DNA of 64,000 nt from Mactra quadrangularis (GCA_025267735.1 CM046295.1:12535167-12599166); one strand, 5' to 3'. Shown: positions 1 to 10,783, counted from the first letter of the stretch. Notes: generated by a model not told the origin, from the letters alone. Program-made: numbers and translations.

Positions 1-2155
1 ATGTACAGTCGATTTCTAAGATATATGTGGGGGCGTCTCAAAAATATTTTACATTCAAATAGACATAAATGTAAGTATTTCAGATTTAAGGTTATAAATT
101 TTGTGAGGCATTCGTTTGAACATCATACAAGTTAAACTTATATGCAATACTTTTACATAGTTTTTTTATCCTTACCTATGTTACTAGTGCAATTCTAATA
201 TGCAACACATAAGACAAGATGCGGCGCGGGTGCCTCTAAATACTATTTATACTTTGGTATGTTTTTATGCAATTTTCAGTTAACATGTGTACAACTAATT
301 GTTTAAAATTCATACTCCTTCCTTATTTGCCACATATTTACATCAAAACTGCCCTTAAGTCACGTAAAACCCAATATATTAGGATTTAGCCCAATTATAC
401 AAGGAGAGAACAGTGAATTACATGCCTGAACTAAATCAACTAAAGAATTTGTAGACAGTTTATACATGTATTCATACTGAGGAGAAAAACTAACACCTCA
501 TCAAAAGTTTTGAAATAAAGAAGCGATCCCTGATGAGCAATGGTCAGAAAGACCATTTTTACTGTCAGTACAACCATACAAATTCATTTGTCAAATTTTA
601 TTTGCTTAACAGATTATCTTGGCAATATCTTAGTCACATGTGAATGATGTGATAAAAAGGTAACGATGGATTTCGAATATATCAAATTTGTAAACGGCAA
701 ATGGTTTGGCCAATGCCGTACCCCTAACTATCTCATTAGTTTTGCTCACATCACCAATTCTAATGATTAATGTGGGTTTATTGCAATCCTAGCTAATTTT
801 GGCAGAATAGAATTATTAAAGGACCTATCAATATCAATAGACAATGTCAGAAAACTTCGATTCGCAGCCATCAAGTATTAGTTAATGACAGAACTGCTTG
901 TCATGGTATTTCCAAACAAGTTACATTGGCCAGCTATTACATCCTGTTATAGTCTCTATATTTTGGCAACTGCAAGACCACATATTTTCTTAAATGACAG
1001 GCCTTTTTTCCTTTTTTATGTGACGCCGTTAAACGGCATCTTCCCCAAGCAAAATAAGTATCTTTTCCCCAAAAACAAGCCAATTTTTTACCTTAAGAAC
1101 CACTTTCCCCTTCAAAATATCTTACAACTATGTATAAACATAAAAAATACGACAAAAGAGAAACCGGAAATCTCGCAGGATTTAATTATCGAAACGGTTA
1201 TTTACCAATATTCTTTTAAACGAATGGAACATGGTCATTTCGTTAAATAAGTTTATCAAAGATATAAGTTATCTAGTCTGCGAGTCCTTCAAATTACCAG
1301 TTCGGTAATTTCTTGCTAATAATTTGTCCTCAATCACATCAGCCCATTCATTATTCGCACCCAAACCGGCAGCGAATTAAAATTTTTTGTTTGTCTTTTC
1401 CCGACGCACATGGCATGTCTTTTCGAACATGTTGCAATCGGTGGGTTACTAACCGAATTGGCACAATTATACAAAAAAACACGAAAAAATGACATAAGAA
1501 ATACTTGTACCCTGATTTTGTTTTCTTAAAAACTTCAAAACATCAAGATGAGTCCTAGTCAGGTATTAATCAGTTGAAAACACAACACATATAGTTTGAA
1601 AAGCCAAGTAATGATTTCAATCTCCAGCCAACAAACATAAATAATAACAGTTTAAATGAAATATGATTACAAGAATTAAATATAGATCTAAAAAGTCTAG
1701 TTTTATTTTTCCCTATTTTCCAATTCTCACGCGCCATTTTTCCCCTTGTAAAAGGCTACAGGCTACTTACCCAACACATGAAAAAGCCTGTTATGATATA
1801 ACTTGCAAGTGGAACTTGCAGTTCAGAACTATAAAAAATATCACCTAGATGTATTAGGCGTTTCTTTTAGCATCAGTTTAGACATTTGTGTACTCTAGAC
1901 AGGATAGGAAAAGATATGATTTATTGAACAATTCGACCGTGTAGTGTGCAGATTCTGATATAACAAATGCATTTTAAGTTATTTGATTGGCTGAGGGGCA
2001 TCACCGCTGTCTTAACAAATGCAAATTAATCAACAAGCATGGGATTTGAAGTCTTGTTCAATAAGAATAAGTTTTATTCCTTTGAGAAAATCCCCTATTT
2101 TTGTCTCATATCCTCTGTTCATGTTCACATCAGGTTTTCATCCACACAAGTCTAC
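1..2155. other. No gene recognised
   Basis: AT-rich sequence. The open frames here (for example 885-1250 and 1663-1848) have no recognisable domain, no convincing splice context and low-complexity composition, so I do not call genes. It could be intergenic or intronic. Confidence 0.5.
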
Positions 2156-2312
2156 TAGGGGTGTAATGGTTATCTGATATACTGGTTAATATTGCAATAC
2201 TGATTCTGATGCTTTTTTTAACTGGTTCAGACTGCTTTCCTGAGCAGATTTTTGAAGAATGTTCTGATTGTATTTATCAGATTTTAAAATTTCAGTAGAT
2301 TACTTAAGGACG
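2156..2312 (-). mobile_element. Truncated copy of the hAT-like MITE at 7969-8431
   Basis: It begins with TAGGGGTGTAA, the same terminal repeat as the complete element at 7969-8431. It then follows the reverse complement of that element's right end for about 150 bases (ATACTGGTTAATATTGCAAT, then a block resembling TGATTGTTTTTATCAG). The opposite end was not found, so the copy is truncated or too decayed to follow. Confidence 0.6.
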
Positions 2313-3170
2313 ATTTCTACATTTTATTTTTGACGGCAGATTTTTTTTTTGGATATTTTGTAGAATGGACCATGACTAATTCACTGCTGAAGAAAAAAAA
2401 TAGGTCACCGAACTCGTTTTTTTACAAACTGACCACCATTCGACCATGTCCAGGCAAAGATTTGAAGCTTTATTTTTAAGCGAATCTGAGCCCCCATTGT
2501 AATTATAAACAGCAAGAAAAAACAAAACAAATGACATGCAATAATCTTTTTTATTTCACAACACTAACTTGGTCTAAAAGTAGTTATTACTAAAAAATGT
2601 TATTTGTACAACCAAAAGTTTTTCTATAATTTGGTGTTTTTTAAAGATAATGCCTAAAAAGTTAAGGACAATTTTTACTAAAAATTCTTTACATTTTTTG
2701 TCTAAAAATAGAATTTAAAAAAATTGGATGACATATTTTTTTAAAATCTTAATATGTTAAAGAAAAATGTTTGTTCAGCATAAATAAATGAAAAAAAAAT
2801 GTTGGGTCGTGGTAAAATTGCTGTGTGTAACCCCTAATATATAAAAAATATATGATATTTTCACAGAAAATATAACTTGATTAAAAATGTTACAAGATGT
2901 GATTGCTTCGGTAAGTCTTATTTTGCTATCTGCTTTGAAGTGTAAAATACTGATATCAATAGCAAAATGATACAGTTCTTTCACATAAAAATACATAAAT
3001 CGTGAAGAAATTAAATGAACATTATGAACCTTACCCCACCCACTTTTTTCAACATGAAAATGAAAATTTGATGGCTTCTCATAATCCAATCAGACAGAAA
3101 AAAGCATATTTATAAAATACAGAACAGACAAGGTTTTTTTTAACTAGTTTATCATTTCGAGAGTTTTCTA

Positions 3171-3184
3171 GTCGCCATGGTAAC
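3171..3184. promoter_or_regulatory. X-box-like (RFX) palindrome
   Basis: GTCGCCATGGTAAC fits the RFX X-box pattern GTNRCC-N(0-3)-RGYAAC. It is a single site with no start site identified beside it, so function is unproven. Similar motifs cluster at 54.3-55.3 kb. Confidence 0.25.
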
Positions 3185-3343
3185 TGAATGGGCATGGATT
3201 TACCACCTGGAACTAATCTGGACACGCCCCAGCAGTCCAGTCTAAACATTGTCTACATTATAAACTTGCATTAAACTCTTTGCCTAGAAAATTCAGACAT
3301 AAGGGGTGAAACTATAACATTTTGCTTATTTCCCAATAATCAT

Positions 3344-3510
3344 ATTTATTTAATTTATTTATTTATTGGATTTAACGCCGTATCAACACAATTTAGGTCA
3401 TTTCACGGCGTCCAGCGCACCTAACCTAGCTTTCCTGGACCCTTGTCTATAACCAGTACTCACCTACCCTTCCACAAGACCGGAAACTTCTCCATATTAT
3501 CTAATCAATG
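3344..3510 (-). mobile_element. SINE family 1, 3' half, antisense
   Basis: Reverse complement of the shared SINE-1 body: a block resembling CCGGCCTTGTGGAAGGGTAG, then GAGTACTGGTTATAGACAA, then the tail hairpin (ACGCCGT ... ACGGCGT). It is followed by an A/T-rich tail. The tRNA-like head is missing. LINE copy A abuts it at 3511-3517, so the LINE may have inserted at the broken end. Confidence 0.8.
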
Positions 3511-3932
3511 GAGGATTTGTTTGTTTGTTTGTTTGAGTTTTACGGCGCACCAACACAGAAAGGTCACATCGCGCCGAAAGCTATTAATGATACTAATAAT
3601 TCAAACTATATTAATGGTGTAAAAAACTATATCTTATTATAAACATGTATTTCTTTCAAAAAGTTAAGTATAGCATATGATGGTACAGATTCAAAAAGAT
3701 CTTTAAGCGAGTTTACGTTAAAATGTTTGTCACGAATGTATTTAAGATCCTGACAGTCAAGGAGAACGTGTTTTACATTGAAATGCTCGTCACATGGTAT
3801 GCATTTAGGTGCTTCTTCCCTTTTGAGAAGGTATGAATGTGTTAATCTAGTATGACCAATTCTACATCGCGAAATTACTATTTGATCTCAGCGATTAGAA
3901 TATATAATTGACGAAGATGAATTAAGGGTTGG

Positions 3933-4868
3933 CTATATGTCACGTAATTTATTAAAAATTGCATTGTTCCACAACGTTTGCCATTTTGATTTAATTAACG
4001 TGTTTAATGAACATTTGAAGTCACTGCTTGGCAATTTGATATTCACTGGTTGAAGGTTTAAGGATTCTTTGGCCAAAATATCAACTTTTTCATTTCCTCG
4101 TATACCAATATGGCTTGGTATCCAGCAGAGGTATACTGTTTTAAATTTTAAAATTTCATGCAATTTTAATTCGATACTTTTAATAAGAATATTGTTTAAA
4201 TAACGATTTTTTATGGCCAATAATAGAGAGAGAGAATCTGAAAAAATGATAAAATTACTATTAATTCTATTTGATATGTATGATAAAGCAAGATCTAATG
4301 CTTTGACTTCAGCTGTAAATATGGATGCCTGGTCAGGCAATCGCATTCTTGCAACAAAAGAATTTCCATATGCAGCGCAACCAACTCTGTTACCATCTTT
4401 AGAGCCGTCAGTAAATATATGTGTACAATCTTTATATTTTTCTAAGATGTTAACGAATTCTGATTTATAGGCCTCTGGGCTGGTAATAGATTTACGTAAG
4501 TTAGACAAATCAATGTTAATGTTTGGTATGTTGCAGGTCCAATGAGGGACACCTTCATCAAAGCTCCGCAGAACGGTGGAGGCGCCAATATTAAGCATTT
4601 CTAAGTCGCTCCTAACGCGCAGGCCAAATGGTTTAACCTCGTTTGGTTTGTTGTCAAATCCATCAATGTAATTTGGTTGAAAAACAACCCCTCGCGCCGG
4701 TCTATAGTTAGAAGATATTCGAGTTGCGTATTGTAATGAAAGCCCTTGTCGACGCAATCTTAATGATGGCTCGCCAGCTTCAACATAAAGACTTTCAACA
4801 GGTGAAGGTCCAAATGCACCTAGGGCGATACGCAAGCTCTGGTCATGCATTGCATCAAGCATTTGCAA
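3933..4868 (-). pseudogene. LINE copy A: RT C-terminus and RNase H domain
   Basis: Open frame of 311 codons on the minus strand. RNase H signatures are visible in order: TDGSKDG (first Asp), FTAEVKAL (Glu), FSDSLSLLLAI (Asp), then WIPSHIGIRGNEKVD (His/Asp region). The first third is the thumb/connection segment that follows RT and still shows A-to-G changes; the RNase H part does not. In the element this domain would remove RNA from the cDNA hybrid. It is part of a dead copy, not a host gene. Confidence 0.85.
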
Positions 4869-6300
4869 TACGATTCACGTGCTGATCCATACACAATTGA
4901 CCCATAATCCAGTCCTGAACGAACAAGACCCCTGTATAATCCAAGTAATGTTTGGGAATCAGATCCCCAATCAGCATGTGAAAGCACTTTATGCAGATCC
5001 AAAGCCCTGATACATTTTGTCGTTAGAGACTCCAAGTGTGGTATAAAAGAGAGCCCTTTACCGAATGTAACGCCCAAAACCCTAGCTTCATTTACAACAG
5101 GGACCCCAAGCCAGAAGTACAGGCATACTTTGTCAGGATCACCATGATGCTCCCCCAATCGACAAAAATGTACACACCGCGTCCCCGACCTGGAAAATCC
5201 AAAACCACCCTCCGTTGCCCACCTCTGGATTCCATCCAAGTCCTGCTGCAGCCGGCGCTCGACAACTCGATCACCCCCAGAACGACAACAGACCAAATAG
5301 TCATCCACACACAATGAGCAACCCGTACCAGGATCCACAACCCCAACAACATCATCAATTTTAAGACCAAAAAGGGTAACCGACAACACACCGCCCTGCG
5401 GCACGCCCTGCTCCCGCCTGCGGCCATCCGACAATGCCGACCCCAATTCAACCCGAAAACCTCTGTCAGACAGAAAACCAGAAATCAACATCGGCAGCCC
5501 ATCGTCTAGACCGGCATCCCCTAAATCCCCGAGAACACCCATTTCCAAGCTGCATCGCAAGCCCTCTCAAGATCAAAGAAAACTGAAACTACATGTTGTC
5601 CACCGACAAAAGCCCCCCCCCCCACGAATGCCTCGAGGCGCACTAAATGATCATCAGCACCTCGCTGCTTTCGAAAACCAGATTGGAAATTAGTTACAAT
5701 ATCGCTAGATTCCAAATACCCGATAAGTCCCTCACCAACCACGCGCTCAAAGGCTCCACAAACACAACCAGTCAGAGACATCGGCCGGCAGCCAAGGGGG
5801 CCAGCATTGTCCTTACCCGGCACAATTAAAGCCTCCCTCCAGGAATCCGGAACTTTACCAAATATCCATATAACACCAAAAACATCGAGCAACGGAATCG
5901 GTCAAATCGTCAACTGCGAAGAGGGCGCCACACCCCTCCTCGTTGTTAGAATGAAAATAAGTATTCCGTCCATCCGAGTTAAATTTGACCCCTTTAAATC
6001 CCCCAGTGTAGTGTGCCGAAGAAGAATTATGTTTAAAAGTTTCTGCCAGCGTGTTGGCCACATCTTCTGCAGCCTCCGCCACGCTCGAATCTTAACGTTC
6101 CAGATGAGCAGTAGGAACCCCTCCGTGTCCACCATTAATTTTACGAACTGCCTCCCAAACTTCCCTAATTGGAGTGTTGGCGTTAACTCCAGAAACACAT
6201 GACTGTCATGATTTACGTTCAGAAAACCTAAATGCTCCACGAGCCTGCGCCCGCAGGATTCCACAACTGCCCAGATCCGCAGCTGCAGGGCAAACTAGTT
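4530..6300 (-). other. A-to-G hypermutated tract in LINE copy A
   Basis: Aligned by eye with copy B (18.77-20.7 kb), nearly all differences are A in B and G in A on the element's sense strand (T to C on the window's plus strand). In the roughly 105-base stretch at plus 5397-5500 against 19681-19782 I count about 23 differences, all A-to-G. As followed by G are mostly changed and As preceded by G are mostly spared, the known ADAR neighbour preference. The signal fades near 4530 and is absent in the RNase H part. Confidence 0.85.
4820..6264 (-). pseudogene. LINE copy A: reverse transcriptase, hypermutated
   Basis: Fragments in shifted frames (roughly 4820-5560, 5521-5892, 5855-6264) match copy B along its RT. 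Recognisable are EQGVPQGGVLS, the catalytic motif as CVDDYLVC (FVDDFLIC in copy B), and VHFCRL. Conserved lysines and asparagines are replaced by Gly, Arg, Glu or Asp and Ile by Val, as A-to-G changes predict. The motif NGFKFSKSKT of copy B reads GGFGFSRSGT here, so copy B keeps the ancestral state and copy A is derived. Unlike copy B, it retains the segment just after QGVPQG. Confidence 0.85.
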
Positions 6301-6340
6301 GAGGATGTCCAGACAATTACAATAAAAACACACAATGCAG

Positions 6341-6405
6341 TTAAATTAAAAACTGGGAGAATCAGCCGGAGACCATATAGATTGGTGGATATTCCACTAG
6401 ATTTG
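6341..6405 (+). CDS. Candidate internal exon, unknown gene (basic SGR-like motif)
   Basis: A 65-nt open stretch between acceptor ...ACAATGCAG and donor GTAAGT. Read in the open frame it gives KLKTGRISRRPYRLVDIPL, a basic motif of the form GRxxRxPxRL. It takes one base from the previous exon and ends in phase 0, which fits the next candidate exon at 7593. A related motif recurs in 9570-9647. Similar motifs occur near the C-termini of some retroelement polyproteins, but the strong splice sites argue for host exons. The previous exon was not found; LINE copy A would sit in the upstream intron. No function assigned. Confidence 0.4.
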
Positions 6406-7482
6406 GTAAGTATTCTATGTTACACCTCTCAATAATCCATCCTTTCTTCTTCTTTGATGCTGTCATTGATTTCAATAGTATCAATGTATTGGTGATATTT
6501 CTTTTCCAATCAATGATAAATAGATATCACTCCGGTAGTTGTTACAGAATGGTTAATACATACAGATATTCATGGTTAAATATGGATGAATAAAGCCTAT
6601 GTAGGTTAATAGTTATAAGATACAAACCTTTATTGTGTGCAGAAATGCATGCACTGTCATAATTTGAAAGGTCTTAAATGTTTATTGCACCCCATGGTAC
6701 AAATAGCTCTATTCCACTTTTTGTACATTTTAGCATTTCTTTCATGGCTTATTTACATCAGCTTAAGTTTATGACAACATTAATGGTCTGTACAGTAAAG
6801 CAGTAAAAGTGTCAATATATATATATGTATCTTGGAATATTGATATAGTGATATTGGCAATAAGCTTTGAATCCATCAATGACCGCTCTATCTGTAATAG
6901 TATAAATCTCATACTGATGGATTTTGTCTCATGAATAAGATATATGTGTGGTCATTTGGAGAACATAATTATGTCTCTGTGATTTAATTCACACTGTTGA
7001 TGCAAGCAATATTGTGGAAGAATTTGACACTGGTACATACTATTTATGTTACTGTGATTTTCAACTAATGATTTTTTGAAAAGCAAACAACTTATCATTG
7101 TCAAACATTTCATAGGTCAAAATGTTTGCATAAATTTTGTTTACACAGTGCTGAAATTTGTTTGCTTCTTGAAAATTACAACGGGGTAACTTGCTTTTAA
7201 ATTGAATTAAGTTAAATGAAAGTCTGGATTTAATGTCAGTGGGCTGCTGCCAAAATGTGGTGAAGTAAAACCTGCTATGTTAAGGTAATACAATCAAAGA
7301 CTCTATGATATAAATGGATAATTAGCTAAAGACAGATTCCATTGTAAATTTTGAATTATACAATAACCACCAAAAGTTTGGATACCTTTTCATTCTGTAA
7401 TCCATTTAATAGCTTTTATAAGCTGAATTTTCAAAGAAAAAAAATCGGCTTGTTAGTATCTCGACTCAATGCTAATTATTAC

Positions 7483-7552
7483 TTATTATATTTATTATAT
7501 TACTATTAATTATATTATTATTATAATTATTATTATACTTATTATTATTATG
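7483..7552. repeat. ATT/TAT-rich simple repeat
   Basis: Imperfect run of TTAT/ATTATT units, about 70 bases. It lies in the candidate intron between the exons at 6341 and 7593. Confidence 0.8.
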
Positions 7553-7592
7553 ACTTAGAGTATAATGTTGGTTATACCATTTTGTATTTCAG

Positions 7593-7647
7593 AGTATACC
7601 TGAAGTGCCACCTTTAATACCAATCATACCACTTTTCCTTGATATAC
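7593..7647 (+). CDS. Candidate internal exon, Pro/Ile-rich
   Basis: A 55-nt stretch between a TTTTGTATTTCAG acceptor and a GTAAGT donor. In phase 0, which matches the end of the exon at 6341, it reads SIPEVPPLIPIIPLFLDI plus one base. The phase and both splice sites fit a real exon. It is not recognised as any domain. It would join to phase-1 exons such as 8645 or 9044. Confidence 0.4.
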
Positions 7648-7968
7648 GTAAGTTACTTTTTATTTAATATACACAGTACCTTCCTAAAGTTTTGAGGCAT
7701 TTTCACTTCGTTGGTTCTTCCGAATAGCTTTTTCCCATAATTTGATGACTGTTTATTTTGAAATATATTTTAGTTTCACTTTATATTTTGGTTTTCAATA
7801 TAATTATAACAGAGACTACAAAATAGCAAAAGAACTGTGTTGTGGAAAATAATCACAATAAACATAGTTTTTGAGGCTTCAGAATGTGAGATACTCAATC
7901 TTATAATTAGGCTGCACAAATTTAAAACCGCGACCAACAATTATCGGCGAACCAAAAGTTCAATTTAT

Positions 7969-8431
7969 TAGGGGTGTAACAATACGGTAAAAACCGTATT
8001 GCAATATATTGCAATACACGAAACCCGTATTGCAATATATTGCAATATATTGCAGTGCATAATTATTGTTCTTTGCGCATACATGCATTGCAAGAATTAA
8101 TGCACGTGCATCGTCATTATTTGATCAACATTGTACGTAATATTTTTATTTTCAAATGATCTACACGTATTATGCAAATGTTTGAATAAGTTAGAAAAAA
8201 AGGTTTTGAATGGACTTTCAAAGATAATTACTTTCTCACTTAACGAAAAATATTTCAAGTTTCCGAACACATTTTAACATTATTCAAACAGTTAAATTTC
8301 AGACTCTGATAAAAACAATCAGTATGGAACATAACTAGAAAAACCGGTTCAGAGAAAAACGAACCGATTAAAAACCGTCAGAAGTCGTATTGCAATATTA
8401 ACCGGTATATCGGTTAACCGTTACACCCCTA
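7969..8431 (+). mobile_element. hAT-type MITE, complete, 463 bp
   Basis: Perfect 12-bp terminal inverted repeats, TAGGGGTGTAAC at 7969-7980 and GTTACACCCCTA at 8420-8431. They are flanked by an exact 8-bp target duplication CAATTTAT (7961-7968 and 8432-8439). An 8-bp duplication with short inverted ends is the hAT superfamily signature. There is no coding capacity, so it is non-autonomous. Near both ends it carries repeated GTATTGCAATAT blocks. Confidence 0.92.
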
Positions 8432-8522
8432 CAATTTATCATGTGTATGAGAGTTTAATCAGTTTTTAGCTCCACTTAACGAAGTAATGTGGAGCTCTCC
8501 TACTTGCCCCGGCGACGGCTGA

Positions 8523-8720
8523 GCATTATCATTTTGAAACATTTTCTGCTCGGACTTAAGGGAATTCGGCATAAATTTGTGACATCATCTGAGATTTTAA
8601 CTTTTCAGATTTAATAAACAAATAATCTTCTATTTATTTTGAAGATGTAAGACCTGTTGTCGATGACATTATTATTATTGAGGAAGAACAAGATCAAATT
8701 AAGTTTGATTTTTTTAAAAC
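8523..8720 (+). repeat. Direct repeat copy 1, exon plus intron segment
   Basis: Matches 9311-9480 (shared: GCATTATCATTTTGAAACAT, then GAATTCGGCATAAATTTGTG, then ATCTGAGATTTTAACTTTTC). It includes the candidate exon at 8645 and its donor region. The two copies indicate a tandem duplication of an exon-bearing unit about 790 bp apart. Confidence 0.8.
8645..8698 (+). pseudogene. Duplicated candidate exon with a broken donor
   Basis: After a TTTTGAAG acceptor, taking one base from the previous exon, it reads (H)VRPVVDDIIIIEEEQDQ. It is homologous to the end of the exon at 9044-9133 (VRPAEDRM...GQ). The donor expected at 8699 is TTAAGTTTGAT where its relatives have GTAAGTTTGAT, so a single G-to-T has removed the GT. 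It is therefore probably skipped or dead. Confidence 0.35.
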
Positions 8721-9043
8721 TTTGGAGCTGTACAAAAATTGCTGAAAAGAACTAAGTATGGATTCAATCCTAATGTTCTTTGTACACATATTTTCATTGT
8801 AGCATTGAAAGTTTGTTAGTAGAACGGGGAAAACTCCGAATATTTGAACACCAAATGTAGTCTGTTGTAAAGGGGCTTCTCTGAAACCATATGACATTCA
8901 GCTACTGTTATACTTACGACCCGATATCTCACAGCTCTTGCTAGTTCAGGAAACTCAGTAATGATTGAGATATTATTTATTTTTTTACTTTTCAGGTGGA
9001 ATAAACTGATTGATTTATAGAATATCTCATTTTTATTTTGTAG

Positions 9044-9133
9044 AGAGACAACGTGTAGCTCAAATGGAAGGTGAGGAGGGAGACGTGGTACATGTAAGAC
9101 CTGCTGAGGATAGAATGCCAGGGGCAGGGCAAA
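9044..9133 (+). CDS. Candidate internal exon, acidic
   Basis: A 90-nt stretch between acceptor TTTTATTTTGTAG and donor GTAAGT. With one base carried from the exon at 7593 it reads QRQRVAQMEGEEGDVVHVRP and continues AEDRMPGAGQ. It begins and ends in phase 1, so skipping or repeating it would preserve frame. Acidic and glycine-rich, not recognised. Confidence 0.4.
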
Positions 9134-9310
9134 GTAAGTTTGATTTTTTGAAAATCATTGATTCCTACAGAAAAAAAATCCAATTTTCTTTTTTTTTAAA
9201 TATTGCTACATATTTTTGTTATTTCTTAAACAATCGATACTGAAAAAATATAATTTACAATAAAAAGTTTATATAGAAAAGTAGAAATGGACTGGTTATT
9301 CTGACCCAGT

Positions 9311-9480
9311 GAGGATGTGCATTATCATTTTGAAACATTGTCTACTCGTGCACTTAAGAGAATTCGGCATAAATTTGTGAAATCATCTGAGATTTTAACT
9401 TTTCAGATTTAGTAAACTAAGTAATCTTAAGTAATACTTATTGTTGAGGAAGAATCAGATCAGAGTAAGTTTGATAATTT
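9311..9480 (+). repeat. Direct repeat copy 2, exon plus intron segment
   Basis: Second copy of the unit at 8523-8720. It lacks the middle of the exon but keeps VEEESDQ-coding sequence ending at 9464 and an intact donor GTAAGT at 9465. The acceptor of this shortened exon is unclear, so I do not list it separately as coding. Confidence 0.7.
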
Positions 9481-9569
9481 GAAATTTTATTTTATCGAAA
9501 ACAAACTCCAATTGAGAAATAGATAAGATATATAAGTGTCTTTATTCAGTTTGTTTTATTTTGTTGCAG

Positions 9570-9647
9570 CACCAAAAATATAAGATAACCAAAAGAGGAC
9601 GCAAAACACGCCAGCCACAAAGACTTGTGGCGTTGCCTACGAGCATG
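9570..9647 (+). pseudogene. Candidate exon with a second basic SGR-like motif
   Basis: Acceptor TTTATTTTGTTGCAG and a weak donor GTAAAT bound 78 nt. In the open frame it contains KRGRKTRQPQRLVALPTSM, aligned with KLKTGRISRRPYRLVDIPL of the exon at 6341. If spliced from the phase-1 exons upstream the frame would hit TAA after five codons, so this copy is either decayed or uses another acceptor. Probably a duplicated, partly degenerate exon. Confidence 0.3.
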
Positions 9648-9694
9648 GTAAATATTGACCTTTTTCAACTCTGTAACACTATATTCATTGATTC

Positions 9695-9911
9695 AACCCG
9701 GGTCGATAGGGCAGTTTGTAGCGATCCGGGGTCACTGACACAAATAGAAATTCAGTTTCCACTCAATAACTTTAGTTTGCTTTGACCTATTGACACCAAA
9801 CTTGGTGTATTGGTAGCTGATATCAAGAGGTAGCTTGGGATTGCTACTCAATTGTCTGCGATCAAGGTCAAGGTCACTGTTGCTAAAATAGTAATTCAGT
9901 TTCCACGTAAT
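9695..9911 (+). repeat. SINE-1 head remnant and a GGTCAAGGTCAC repeat
   Basis: 9695-9735 matches the SINE-1 head (ACCCGGGTCGATAGGGCAG). What follows is a dispersed-repeat style sequence with CTTTGACCTATTGACACCAA and GGTCAAGGTCACTG, and an AATTCAGTTTCCAC block present twice (near 9751 and 9895). I regard it as repetitive from its internal duplication and familiarity, not from a search. Confidence 0.5.
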
Positions 9912-10414
9912 TGCTCAGGGTGCCCACGGACTCCGGAAAACAGTGAAAATGCCAAAAAATCCCTGTGTGGAAAAATCAGGGAATTTTATTATTTGCTTAA
10001 AAATCAGGGCATTATCAGGGAATTTTACAACCATTTGAAAATAAATGCTTTCTTACTTATTGGTTCTGTCTTTGATCAAGTTTAGTCCATGGGCTGCACT
10101 TTAATCAAGTGTCAATTGTACAAGATTCAGTACTCAATTTTCTGTTACATTCATCATGGAAAAAAGAGAACTGTTTGTAAGGATTTTGACAAACTAGATG
10201 ACAGGTACATGAAAAAAGTGACTTTTTTCAAATGTTCTGAAAAATGCATTATTAGAATGTACTTCATCCATCACTTATTAAGGTTAATTATTCACAACTG
10301 ATTTATAAAAACTTGACAGGAAACACTTAGAACAAAGACTTATCACATGATACGTACATTAAATGTTTTATTAAATTGGATTTCTTTTTATTTCAATAAT
10401 TCACATCAGTCTTC
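9912..10414. other. No gene; short internal repeat
   Basis: Contains repeated ATCAGGGAATTTTA-type units (9987-10030). The open frames 9852-10085 and 10089-10301 have no recognisable features. Nothing else seen. Confidence 0.5.
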
Positions 10415-10783
10415 CAATCGCCGAGATTAAATAGTGATTGCGCGATATAGAATTTGTCATACCAGATTAACACACTCAAACCTTCTCGAAAGAGAGGAGG
10501 CAACTAAAAGTGTACCATGTGACGAGCATTTCAATGTAAAGCACGTTCTCCTTGACTTTCAGGATATAATACACATCCATGATAAACACTTTAAAGATAA
10601 CTCGCTTTAAGATTTTTTTGAGTCTGTACCATCATATGCGATACTTTTTGAAGGAAATAAATATATATCATAAGATATAGTGCTTTACACCATTACCATC
10701 GTTTTAATAAAAAGAATCATTGTTTGCTATAAGCGCGATATGACTTCTTGTGTTTGTGCGCAATGAAAATCAAACAAACTTAC
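10415..10783 (+). mobile_element. LINE 3' fragment C
   Basis: Matches copy B from about 21607 to its end (shared: GATTAACACA, CACGTTCTCCTTGACT, GTACCATCATATGCGATACT). It ends in a decayed tail hairpin (AGCGCG ... TGCGCA) and CAAACAAAC. It has many substitutions and is non-coding. Confidence 0.85.

Larger units (their letters stand above)
3517..6300 (-). mobile_element. Non-LTR retrotransposon copy A (I/Nimb-like), 5'-truncated and hypermutated
   Basis: On the minus strand the order is RT, RNase H, then a 3' tail ending in hairpin CGGCGC...GCGCCG (plus 3543-3548 and 3571-3576) and (AAAC)n. RT followed by RNase H is typical of the I group of LINEs. The 5' end is lost just upstream of the region matching copy B at about 18.77 kb. 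A short possible target duplication GAGGAT flanks it (3511-3516, 6301-6306). The 3' kilobase closely matches copy B; the rest differs mainly by A-to-G on the element's sense strand. Several frame breaks make it non-functional. Confidence 0.9.

Noticed and set aside
885..1250. 121-codon open frame
   Set aside because: No domain, odd low-complexity composition and no splice signals; likely chance.
2156..2840. Complete hAT MITE from 2156 to TGTAACCCCTA near 2830
   Set aside because: The right-hand sequence does not mirror the left end well and the inside does not match; only the left 150 bases are supported.
4530..6300. GC-rich LINE segment as a separate, horizontally acquired element
   Set aside because: It aligns base by base with copy B and the excess GC is explained by A-to-G changes alone.
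4530..6300. APOBEC-type mutation of copy B rather than editing of copy A
   Set aside because: Copy B keeps conserved RT residues (NGFKFSKSKT, FVDD) that copy A has lost, so A is the altered copy; a genome consensus would confirm this.
5036..6435. Open frames on the plus strand opposite LINE copy A
   Set aside because: They are shadows of the minus-strand RT, kept open by its composition shift.
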